A stretch of 64,000 bases of DNA from Limimaricola variabilis (GTDB taxonomy: Bacteria; Pseudomonadota; Alphaproteobacteria; Rhodobacterales; Rhodobacteraceae): contig NZ_JACIBX010000002.1 in assembly GCF_014195545.1 (NCBI RefSeq), positions 124,001 through 188,000 on the forward strand, given 5' to 3'. This document shows positions 54,188-61,724 of this stretch, one piece after another. A model generated the notes under the pieces. That model was not told the DNA's origin. It saw only the letters and a list, made by a program, of their open reading frames with translations, and ran no database searches. Position 1 is the stretch's first letter. Each line of letters begins with the position of its first letter. The position numbers and the translations under genes are program-made.

Positions 54188-56341
54188 TCACACCAGCCTG
54201 AGCCCCGGCTCCTCGACCATCTGCCCGACCAGCGCCGCCGGGTAGCCCGCCGCGCGCAGCTCGGCCAGAAGCCGCTCCGCATCCGCGGCATCGACGGCGG
54301 CGAGCAGCCCGCCCGCGGTCTGCGGGTCGAACATCAGGTCGGTGCGGGCGCCGCCCGCCCCGATCACCACCGCGCCCGCCCCGGCCATGTTGTCGGCAAA
54401 CAGCGTCGAGCGGGTCCCCGCCTCGGCCAGTTCCAGCGCGCCCTCCATCAGCGGCACCTCCGCGACGCGCAACTCGGCGCCGCAGCCCGAGGCCTCGCAG
54501 ATCCCCGACAGGTGGCCCGCGAGGCCGAAGCCGGTCACGTCGGTCATCGCCTGCGCGCCGGCGAGGATCTCCGACGCCCGCCCCTGCGGCTGCACCATCG
54601 CCTCCCAGGCGCGGGCCACCACCGGGCCGGGGGCGCTGCGCGCCATCTCCGCGGCCATGATCGTGCCCGAGCCGATCGGCTTGGTCAGGATCAACGCCGC
54701 ACCGGGGCGTGCCCCGCCCAGCGTCACCGGCTCGCGCTCGCAAAGCCCGGTGACGGTGAAGCCCACGGTCAGCTCGGAGCCCAACGAGCTGTGCCCGCCC
54801 AACAGATGCGCGCCGGCCGCGTCCAGCACCTCGCGCGCGGCGCGCATGATCTCGGCCATGGTCCGGCGCTGCATCTCGGCGCTCATGCGCGGCAGGATCA
54901 GGCTCACCGTCGCGGCCTGCGGGCGCGCCGCCATGGCCCAGATGTCGCCCAGCGCGTGGATCGCGGCGATCCGGGTCATCAAGTCGGGATCCTCGACCAT
55001 GGCGCGGAGATGGTCGGTGGAGATCACCTGCCGCGCGCCGCCCGTCACGATCAGCCCGGCATCGTCGCCGGGCAGCGCCACCACGTCCGCGCGCGATTGC
55101 GCCGGCAACCCGGCCAGCGCCTCGCGCAGCGCGCCGCGCCCGACCTTGGCGCCGCAGCCGCCGCACATCGGCTTGTCGCCAAGCGCCTCGCGCACGCCTT
55201 CGGCGACCGGGTCGGGCAGCCTGGCATTCCCCATCTCGGGCAGATCCGACAGCTTCTGCATGAAACGGCGGTCGATCCGGTCCTTCCAAAGCCAGAGCGC
55301 CGGGTGGGCCACGGCACGGCCCCATTTCTCGGCCATCGCGGACTTGCCGCCCAGCGAGACCAGCTTGAGATAGTCCTTCTGCGGCCGATAGTCCCGCATC
55401 CGCCCGCCCGAGAGCGCCGCGCGCAGATTGTCGAACAGCACCGGCGCCTGCCGCACCGCGTAGACCCCGGCCTTGGGGCGCGGATCGAATTCCATATGGG
55501 CGCAGTCGCCGGTGGCAAAGACCTGCGGCGCGCTGCTCTGCAGGGTCGGACCGATCTCGACAAAGCCCTCGGTCAGCACGAGGCCACTCTGCGCGAGCCA
55601 GCCCTGCGGCCGCGCCCCTGCCGCGCCGATGGAGAAGTCGGAAACCACCTTACGCCCATCATCAAGCGTCACGCGATCGGCCGCCACCCGCGCCACGCCC
55701 GCGCCCTCGATCACCTCGATGCCGAGCCGTTCCATGCGCTCCAGCACGAGGGCGCGGGCGCTGTCGGACACCGCACCCAGCACCCGGTCCTTCTCGATCA
55801 GCGTGACGCGCGCCTCGCGGTGCCGCAACCCGTGGGCCGCGGCCATCACCAGTTCGGCCCCCGCGACACCGCCACCGATCACCGCGACCCGGGCCGGGCC
55901 TTCGCCCGCGCGAAACACCGCCCAGTCGCGCGCCAGACGGCCCAACGGCTTGGCTGGGACGCCATGCTCGGCGAAGCCCGGCAGGCCGGGCATCTCGCTG
56001 GTGACGCCGATATCGAGCGAGGCGGCGTCGAAGCCGACGCGCCGGTCACCCACCGTCACCTCGCCCGCCACGGGGTCGAGGTGGCTGGCCCGCCCGAGGA
56101 TCAGCCGCGCCCCGGCAAAGCGCGCCAGCCGCACGAGGTCGATCTGCGGCGTGGCGGCGTCGTAATGGCCCGCCACGAAGCCTGGCAGCATCCCCGAATA
56201 GGCGGTGAGCGGGCCGGGATCGATGAGCGTCAGCCGCACACCGGGCAGCGGGTTCATGCCCCAGCGCCGCAGCAGCAGCGCATGGGCGTGACCGCCGCCG
56301 ATCAGCACGAGGTCGCGGGTCAGGGGAATGAGGGGCGTCAT
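54188..56341 (-). CDS. selD: NADH-dehydrogenase-like FAD protein fused to selenide, water dikinase
   Basis: A 717-residue fusion. Residues 1-380 form a pyridine-nucleotide-disulfide-type FAD domain (LVLIGGGHAHALLLRRWGM; RVAVIGGGVAGAELVMAAA; VFATGDCAHM). From about 390 a complete SelD follows (MCGGCGAKVGRG with the catalytic Cys and Lys, DDAGLI, GGHSSLGSELTVGF, DVTGFGLAGHL, FDPQTAGGLL). The second Cys of the E. coli GCGCK motif is Ala here. It makes selenophosphate, perhaps with a built-in redox step supplying selenide. No selA, selB or selU lies nearby. Confidence 0.92.
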   Translation of the reverse strand: MTPLIPLTRDLVLIGGGHAHALLLRRWGMNPLPGVRLTLIDPGPLTAYSGMLPGFVAGHYDAATPQIDLVRLARFAGARLILGRASHLDPVAGEVTVGDRRVGFDAASLDIGVTSEMPGLPGFAEHGVPAKPLGRLARDWAVFRAGEGPARVAVIGGGVAGAELVMAAAHGLRHREARVTLIEKDRVLGAVSDSARALVLERMERLGIEVIEGAGVARVAADRVTLDDGRKVVSDFSIGAAGARPQGWLAQSGLVLTEGFVEIGPTLQSSAPQVFATGDCAHMEFDPRPKAGVYAVRQAPVLFDNLRAALSGGRMRDYRPQKDYLKLVSLGGKSAMAEKWGRAVAHPALWLWKDRIDRRFMQKLSDLPEMGNARLPDPVAEGVREALGDKPMCGGCGAKVGRGALREALAGLPAQSRADVVALPGDDAGLIVTGGARQVISTDHLRAMVEDPDLMTRIAAIHALGDIWAMAARPQAATVSLILPRMSAEMQRRTMAEIMRAAREVLDAAGAHLLGGHSSLGSELTVGFTVTGLCEREPVTLGGARPGAALILTKPIGSGTIMAAEMARSAPGPVVARAWEAMVQPQGRASEILAGAQAMTDVTGFGLAGHLSGICEASGCGAELRVAEVPLMEGALELAEAGTRSTLFADNMAGAGAVVIGAGGARTDLMFDPQTAGGLLAAVDAADAERLLAELRAAGYPAALVGQMVEEPGLRLV

Positions 56342-56383
56342 GGGTGGGGATCTATCGCCCCGCCCGGCCCTGCGCCAGACGGC

Positions 56384-56938
56384 TCACGGCACCAGCCAGC
56401 TGCCCTGCCAGCCCTCCTCGCGCTCGAAACGGGCGCGGCGGTGGGTTTCGCCCAGATGCAGCGCCTCGACGCGCAGCACGCGGGCGCGCAGCACCGCGAA
56501 GCGGGCCGGGCGCGGGTTGGGATGCCAGGCGTCATGGGCGGCGATCGGCGTGCCGGGCGGCGGCACCGCCCCGTAGCGCGCGCGGGCATCGTCGGGGACC
56601 TCCTCCCACAGCGCCTTCTCCTCCTCATGCGGCAGCCGCACGACATGGGCCCGCATCCTGACCTGCAGCGCGACCTCGGCGTCCCAGAACTGGATTGCGG
56701 CGCGCGGCGCGTCGGTGAGTTGCAGCACCTTGGCCGCGTCCGCGTCGGAATGGATGTCGAGCGTCCATTCCCCGGGATCGAAATCGCGCAGCACCATCGA
56801 GCGGGCCGAGGGCCAGCCTTCGGCGTCCCGGGTCGCCAGCACCGGCAGCCGCGCGGCCGCGTCGCGGTCATGCAGCCCCGCCTCGATCCGTGTCCGCACC
56901 AGCTCCAGCAGCTCCGCCAGCGTCGTGATGTCACTCAT
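56384..56938 (-). CDS. Pyridoxamine 5'-phosphate oxidase-like FMN protein
   Basis: A 184-residue split-barrel flavoprotein: ATRDAEGWPSARSMVLRDFD and LDIHSDADAAKVLQLTDAPRAAIQFWD match the FMN-binding core of the PNPOx family. It is shorter than true PdxH and lacks the usual RxxWRxxPxR-like C-terminal segment, so it is probably not the B6 oxidase. It overlaps the AttH-like gene by eight bases and is the last gene of the ABC/FtsX/AttH unit. Confidence 0.82.
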   Translation of the reverse strand: MSDITTLAELLELVRTRIEAGLHDRDAAARLPVLATRDAEGWPSARSMVLRDFDPGEWTLDIHSDADAAKVLQLTDAPRAAIQFWDAEVALQVRMRAHVVRLPHEEEKALWEEVPDDARARYGAVPPPGTPIAAHDAWHPNPRPARFAVLRARVLRVEALHLGETHRRARFEREEGWQGSWLVP

Positions 56939-57965
56939 ATCCCGTCATCTCCAGATAACCCTGCCCCTGATGGCTCCCCGTCACCACGACCGGCCCCTCC
57001 CAGTAGGGTGGGGTCAGCGCGTTCCAGGCGGCCGCGTTCAGCGCCTCGACCTCGATCTCGACGCCCTCCTCCGGCAGCCGCACCGCCCAGCGCACCGGCA
57101 GTTCGGCCGCGCCGAGCCGCGTCGTCTCCAGCGGTTCGGCCGCAAAAGAGCCGACATAGGGCGTCAGCCGCCCGTCCGGCGCGATCCAGCTCGCATAAGT
57201 GTAGCCTTCATCTTCGCCTTCGCGAAGCCGGAAGCCCATCAGCTTGGCGCCGCCCTCGAATGAGAGCGAGAACCAGTCCCAGCCGGTCTGCCGCTCCGAC
57301 AGCGGCTGCGACGACCATTCGTGGTCGAACCAGGCGGAGCCGGTCAGTTCGACCGCTCCTTCGGGCAAGGTGAGCGTGCCGGCGATGTCGAAAAAGGGCT
57401 GAGAGTAGTAGTAACTCGCCTGCCCCTCGGCAGATTTGACGGAGTAGCCCTCATCGCCGTGCAGCACGAGCGGGCCGCGCGCCTCAAGCCGCATGTCATA
57501 GGCGAAGTCCGGGCCGGAAGCGGCGAGGTTCAGCGCCTCGAAGCGCTCACCCGCCATCCGCCAGTCGTCGATCCAGGCCTCGAAGGGCGTGACCGTCACC
57601 CCGGCCTGGCCGATGCCGCCGCGCGCCAACCGCTCGGTGAAGAGGTGGGTGTCGGCGGTGGTGACGGCGGCGTGGCCGAGCCAGAGCTGCGGGCTCTCCC
57701 AGCCATCCCCTTCGCGCGGCGCCAGCGCCGAGCGGAACAGCGTCCATTGCAGCCCGTAGGGCGTGCCATCGGGATCGGTCAGATTCGCGGTGAGGTACCA
57801 CCATTCGATGCGGTAGGCGGGATGGGCGCCGTGATCGGCGGGAAAAGACAGCACCGTATCGGGTTCGGGCAGGGCGAACTCCCCGGCGGTCCCGCCGAGA
57901 CCGGCGAAGCCCTGCGCCTGCGCCGTGGCCGGAAGCGCCAGCAGGATAAACAACCTAACGTTCAT
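56931..57965 (-). CDS. Lipocalin-like AttH/CrtC family secreted protein
   Basis: A 344-residue protein with a signal peptide (LFILLALPATAQA) and two lipocalin-like halves. The first has YRIEWWYLTANLTDPDGTPYGLQWTLF and the second GSAWFDHEWSSQPLSERQTGWDWFSLS, which are the conserved family motifs (EWWY, DHE). Agrobacterium AttH and carotenoid hydratase CrtC share the fold. Coupled to an FtsX permease and ABC ATPase, it is probably a periplasmic lipid-handling or export factor. Confidence 0.85.
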   Translation of the reverse strand: MNVRLFILLALPATAQAQGFAGLGGTAGEFALPEPDTVLSFPADHGAHPAYRIEWWYLTANLTDPDGTPYGLQWTLFRSALAPREGDGWESPQLWLGHAAVTTADTHLFTERLARGGIGQAGVTVTPFEAWIDDWRMAGERFEALNLAASGPDFAYDMRLEARGPLVLHGDEGYSVKSAEGQASYYYSQPFFDIAGTLTLPEGAVELTGSAWFDHEWSSQPLSERQTGWDWFSLSFEGGAKLMGFRLREGEDEGYTYASWIAPDGRLTPYVGSFAAEPLETTRLGAAELPVRWAVRLPEEGVEIEVEALNAAAWNALTPPYWEGPVVVTGSHQGQGYLEMTGYE

Positions 57966-60336
57966 GCGCGAAGACCCCCAGCAGCGCGGCGGGCGGAGTG
58001 CGGGCGAGCCGGATCGCCGGCCAGAGCGCGGCGAGCCCGGCGGCGAGCAGCGCGAAAAGCCCCAGCCGCGCGTAATCCCATGGGAAGGCGGTCATCGGCA
58101 GCCGCCAGCCGAAAGCCGCGACATTGACCACCGCCAGCAGCACCCAAGCCAGAGCCAGCCCCACGGGGAGCGCCACCACCGCCGTCAGAGCCGCCAGCAG
58201 CACCGCGCGCCCCATCTCGAGCGCCGCCAGCCGCCGCCTGGTCAGCCCCAGCGCCCAGACCGGGGCGAGCTGCGGCAGCCGAAGCGCGGCCAGCGTGAGC
58301 AGCGACATCAGCATCGCGAAGCCCGCCACGGCGAGCGTCAGCACGTTGAGCGCCGCCGTCACCGCGAAGGTGCGCTCGAAGACCTGCATCGAGAAGCGCT
58401 TGACCGCCGCCTGATCAGTGATCGCCCCCTCGGGCAGGCCCATCCCGGTCAACGCGGCACGGATCTCGGGCACCTCCGCAGGGTCGAGCCTAAGGCCGAA
58501 GCGGCGCGGCACGATCTCGGGCTGCAGCTGCGCGAACAGCGCCTCGGTGACGATCACCTGTCCCAGCGGGTTGCCGTAATCGCCATGGATGCCCAGCACC
58601 GGCAGCGCCGTCTCGGGGCCGAGCCGGACCGGGTCGCCCAGGGACAGGCCGGCGCGGCGCGCGAGCTGTTCGCTGACCAGCACGCCCTCCCCGGCGGCGA
58701 GCCTTTCCCATGGCCGCTCGGTCGCGCGCAGCAGGCGCCAGTTCTCCGGATAGGTCGGATCGGGCCGGGCGAGGTTCAGCTCGGTCGGAATACCTTCGAC
58801 CTCGATCTCGACCGAGGCCAACGGCAGCACGGCGCGGATGCGCGGCGCGAGCAGCGCCTCGACCGCGCGGGCCTGTGCGTCGTCGGCGGTCTCGACATAA
58901 AGCTCTGGCGCGAGGCGCTGGTCGAGGAACTCGGCGAATGTCGCGCGGAAGGAGCCGACCATGGTCGAGACGCCGATATTGGCGGCCATGGCCAGCATCA
59001 GCGCCATCAGCGCCAGGGACAGGCCGGGAAGCTGCTGGCGCGTATCGGCCCAGAACCACTGCATCAGAGGCCCGTGGGCCAACCGCGCGGCGAGGCCCAG
59101 CGCCGCGCCGAGCAGCAAGGGCAGCGCCAGCGCCGCACCGATCAGCCCAGCCCCCAGGAGCGCAAAGCCCGCGACCAGCCCCTCCCCCCAGACCGCCAAC
59201 CCGGCGGCCAGAAGCAAAAGCGCCAGCGCCGCCGCGCCCTGCCCGCGCGCCATCCGCGCCTCCGCCATGGCCCAGGCCCGTCGCCCGCCCGCCGCCAGGA
59301 GCGGCATGGTGGCGATGCGCCATAGCGCCGCCCCCGCGGCCAATCCGGTGCCCAGCACGGCGATGCCCAGCCCCGACAGCCACCAGGCGGGGCGCAGCGC
59401 CAGCCCGCCCGCCACATCCGCGCCGTAGAGCCCGCGCAGTGTCGCCGCCACGTCCGGCAACAGTCGCGCCGCCAGCAGCCAGCCCAGCCCGACGCCGATC
59501 ACCCCCGCAACCAGCGCGAAGGCCAGAAGCTCCAGCAGCATCAGCGCCACGAGGCGGCGCAGCGGCACGCCCAGCGCCCGCAGCGTGCGGATCACCGGAC
59601 GACGCTGCTCGAAGGCGAGGCCCACCGCTCCGTGGACGATGAAGATCCCGACCGCGAAGCACAGAAGACCGAAGGCGGTGAGGTTGAGGTGGAAGCTGTC
59701 GGTCAGCCGGCCGACCTCGGAGCCGGGCTGTGGCGGGCGCAAAACGAGGTCCGGCGCGATCTCGGCCAGCTCGGGGCGCCCGATCGGCTGTTCCGGCGCC
59801 ACCAGCAGCGCGTCGATGCTGTCGCGCTTCAGGAGCCGCAGCGCCAGCGAGATGTCGGTGAGCGCGGTGCCCGGCGCGACGTCGGGCGCGAGCACCGGCT
59901 CGGCGCCGGTTTCGGGCAACGCCGCCAGCACCTCGGCCCGGCCGAAGATCTGCCCCGCCCCGCCGAGAAAGGCGGAGATGTCGGCTTCTTCGGCCGCCGG
60001 GCCGATGCCGCCGGGGGCGGTCAGCGGGTCTATCCCCACCAGCCGGACCCCGCCTAGCCGGCCCTGCACCACCGGGCTGACCAACCAGCCGGCGCGGCGC
60101 AGCGCGACGTATTGCGCTTGCGTCACCTCGCCGCCCGTCGCCGCCTCGATCCGGGCGAAGCGCCCCTCGCCCAGCGTCGCGGCGGCGGCGTCGTAGCTGG
60201 CGCGGGCCTCGGCGTTGATCGCCTGCACCCCGGACCACAGCCCGGTGGCCAGCGCCAAGCCGGCGATCAGCGTGAAGAGCTGCAGCGGCGCGCGCCGCCA
60301 ATGCGACAGCAACGCGTGGAACACCGCCCCGGTCAC
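57955..60336 (-). CDS. FtsX-like ABC transporter permease, double domain
   Basis: A 793-residue inner-membrane protein with an N-terminal helix, a large periplasmic part, a helix set at about 220-340, a second set at about 360-450 (GLSLALMALMLAMAANIGVSTMVGSFR), another periplasmic domain and a C-terminal set at about 650-780. Both FtsX domains are in one chain, so it could function alone with the ATPase. MacB/LolE-type exporters act on lipoproteins, lipids or peptides. It overlaps the AttH-like gene by 11 bases and the ATPase by four. Confidence 0.88.
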   Translation of the reverse strand: MTGAVFHALLSHWRRAPLQLFTLIAGLALATGLWSGVQAINAEARASYDAAAATLGEGRFARIEAATGGEVTQAQYVALRRAGWLVSPVVQGRLGGVRLVGIDPLTAPGGIGPAAEEADISAFLGGAGQIFGRAEVLAALPETGAEPVLAPDVAPGTALTDISLALRLLKRDSIDALLVAPEQPIGRPELAEIAPDLVLRPPQPGSEVGRLTDSFHLNLTAFGLLCFAVGIFIVHGAVGLAFEQRRPVIRTLRALGVPLRRLVALMLLELLAFALVAGVIGVGLGWLLAARLLPDVAATLRGLYGADVAGGLALRPAWWLSGLGIAVLGTGLAAGAALWRIATMPLLAAGGRRAWAMAEARMARGQGAAALALLLLAAGLAVWGEGLVAGFALLGAGLIGAALALPLLLGAALGLAARLAHGPLMQWFWADTRQQLPGLSLALMALMLAMAANIGVSTMVGSFRATFAEFLDQRLAPELYVETADDAQARAVEALLAPRIRAVLPLASVEIEVEGIPTELNLARPDPTYPENWRLLRATERPWERLAAGEGVLVSEQLARRAGLSLGDPVRLGPETALPVLGIHGDYGNPLGQVIVTEALFAQLQPEIVPRRFGLRLDPAEVPEIRAALTGMGLPEGAITDQAAVKRFSMQVFERTFAVTAALNVLTLAVAGFAMLMSLLTLAALRLPQLAPVWALGLTRRRLAALEMGRAVLLAALTAVVALPVGLALAWVLLAVVNVAAFGWRLPMTAFPWDYARLGLFALLAAGLAALWPAIRLARTPPAALLGVFAHER

Positions 60337-60989
60337 GCGATCCGCCCGGCATGGAGGTGCAGCCGCCGTCCCATCCGCGCTGCGTGGTGCTGCGAATGGG
60401 TGACCATCAGCAGCGCCGCACCAGTCTCTGCCACCAGCTCCAGCATGGCGCCGAGCACCTCCTCGGCGGTCGCCTCGTCGAGATTGCCGGTCGGCTCGTC
60501 CGCCAGCACCAATGCCGGACGCGCCGCCAGCGTTCGAGCGATGGCGCAGCGCTGCTGCTGCCCGCCCGAGAGCTGTTCGGGATACTTGGCCAGATGCGGT
60601 GCGAGGCCAAGCCGCTCGGCCAGCGCCGTGGCGCGGACGGGCTCGTGCCGCCCCGCGATGCGGGCCTGAAAGGCGATGTTGTCGCCCACGGTGAGCGAGG
60701 GGATCAGGTTGAACTGCTGGAACACGACGCCGACCGTGCCGCGCCGGAGCGCCGCCCGGCCGCTGTCGTCGAGGGCGGTCACCTCCGTCCCGGCGACCTC
60801 GATCCGGCCGCGATCGGGCCGGTCCAGCCCACCCACCAGATGCAGCAGCGTCGACTTGCCCGAGCCGCTCTCGCCGGTGAGCGCGAGGCTCTCGCCCGCC
60901 GCCAGATCGAGATCGACGCCGCGCAGCACCGGCACCGGCCCCTCGGCCCCGGCAAAGCTCTTGTGAATGTCGCGCAGGCGCAGGAGCAT
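60333..60989 (-). CDS. ABC transporter ATP-binding protein (LolD/MacB type)
   Basis: A 218-residue nucleotide-binding protein: Walker A GESGSGKSTLLHLVGG, Q-loop VFQQFNLIPSLTVGDN, signature LSGGQQQRCAIARTL, Walker B LVLADEPTGNLD and switch His in MVTHSQHHA. FxxFNLIPSLTVxDN is typical of the MacB/LolD group. I prefer the ATG at 60989; a TTG at 60998 is the only longer alternative. It is coupled to the FtsX permease. Confidence 0.92.
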   Translation of the reverse strand: MLLRLRDIHKSFAGAEGPVPVLRGVDLDLAAGESLALTGESGSGKSTLLHLVGGLDRPDRGRIEVAGTEVTALDDSGRAALRRGTVGVVFQQFNLIPSLTVGDNIAFQARIAGRHEPVRATALAERLGLAPHLAKYPEQLSGGQQQRCAIARTLAARPALVLADEPTGNLDEATAEEVLGAMLELVAETGAALLMVTHSQHHAARMGRRLHLHAGRIA

Positions 60990-61074
60990 GAGCGCCAAGC
61001 TAAGCCGATCCGGAGCCCGGGAAACAGCCGTATCGCGCGGCCGAAAGCGGGCGAAAGAAAATCTCGAAAACGCG

Positions 61075-61099
61075 GGAACCCGAATACCACCGCCGCGTT
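61075..61099 (+). promoter_or_regulatory. EcfG-type promoter motif GGAAC-N16-CGTT
   Basis: GGAAC at 61075-61079 and CGTT at 61096-61099 with exactly 16 bases between, 52 bases before the heme oxygenase start. It is identical in form to the motif at 35088 and lies in the intergenic region that must hold the bphO-bphP promoter. Confidence 0.55.
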
Positions 61100-61151
61100 G
61101 AAATCACTATGCCCGCGAAACCGGGCATTCACGATCCGGGGACCGAACGCC

Positions 61152-61724
61152 TTGACCACCACCGACCCGACGTTGCGGACCCGCCTGAAGCGGGACCTGG
61201 CAGCGCGCCACGCCCGGCTCGACACGCTCTTCTCCAGCTTCGATCTCACCACCCGGCCGGGGCTGACGGGGTTCCTCGCCGCGCATCGCGCCGCCTTTGC
61301 GGCGATACGCCCGGCACCGGGCGGGCTGACCGGGCCCGCGCTGCTGACCCGGATGATCGATGCGATCGACGCCGATCTCGCCACACTGGACGCCGTGGCC
61401 CCGCCCCCGCTGGCGCCGCTTCAGCTGACGCGCCCCGAAGCGCAGGATTACGTGCTGCTCGGCTCGCGGCTGGGCAGTCAGCTGCTGCGCCGGCGCTGGG
61501 CGGCGGCGACGGACCCCGCGCTGCAAGACGCCGGGCGCTATCTGACGCTGCCGCCGCTCACCGGGCAGTGGCGGCGTTTTTGCGACGGCGCCGAAGCACT
61601 TGGCGGGTCGGGCACCGGGTCCGATGCCATCATCGCCGAGGCGGGCGCGCTGTTTGACCTCTTCGTGACCGCGGGTCATGCTGCGTGCAAGCCGCCCTGC
61701 CTCAGCCCCGAATGGACCACCTGA
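61152..61724 (+). CDS. bphO: Biliverdin-producing heme oxygenase
   Basis: It cleaves heme to biliverdin, the chromophore of the adjacent bacteriophytochrome. The 190-residue protein resembles phytochrome-linked heme oxygenases, with proximal His20 in LAARHARLDTLFSSFDLTT and YVLLGSRLGSQLLRRRW in the distal helix region. I used the TTG at 61152, since no ATG or GTG is available before the conserved region that does not run into the divergent ABC gene. The stop is immediately followed by the bphP ATG, so the two are co-translated. Confidence 0.85.
   Translation: MTTTDPTLRTRLKRDLAARHARLDTLFSSFDLTTRPGLTGFLAAHRAAFAAIRPAPGGLTGPALLTRMIDAIDADLATLDAVAPPPLAPLQLTRPEAQDYVLLGSRLGSQLLRRRWAAATDPALQDAGRYLTLPPLTGQWRRFCDGAEALGGSGTGSDAIIAEAGALFDLFVTAGHAACKPPCLSPEWTT

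Noticed and set aside
60351-61151. A longer N-terminus for the heme oxygenase starting at 60351
   Set aside because: It would run antisense through the ABC ATPase gene; the conserved protein begins at about 61152.
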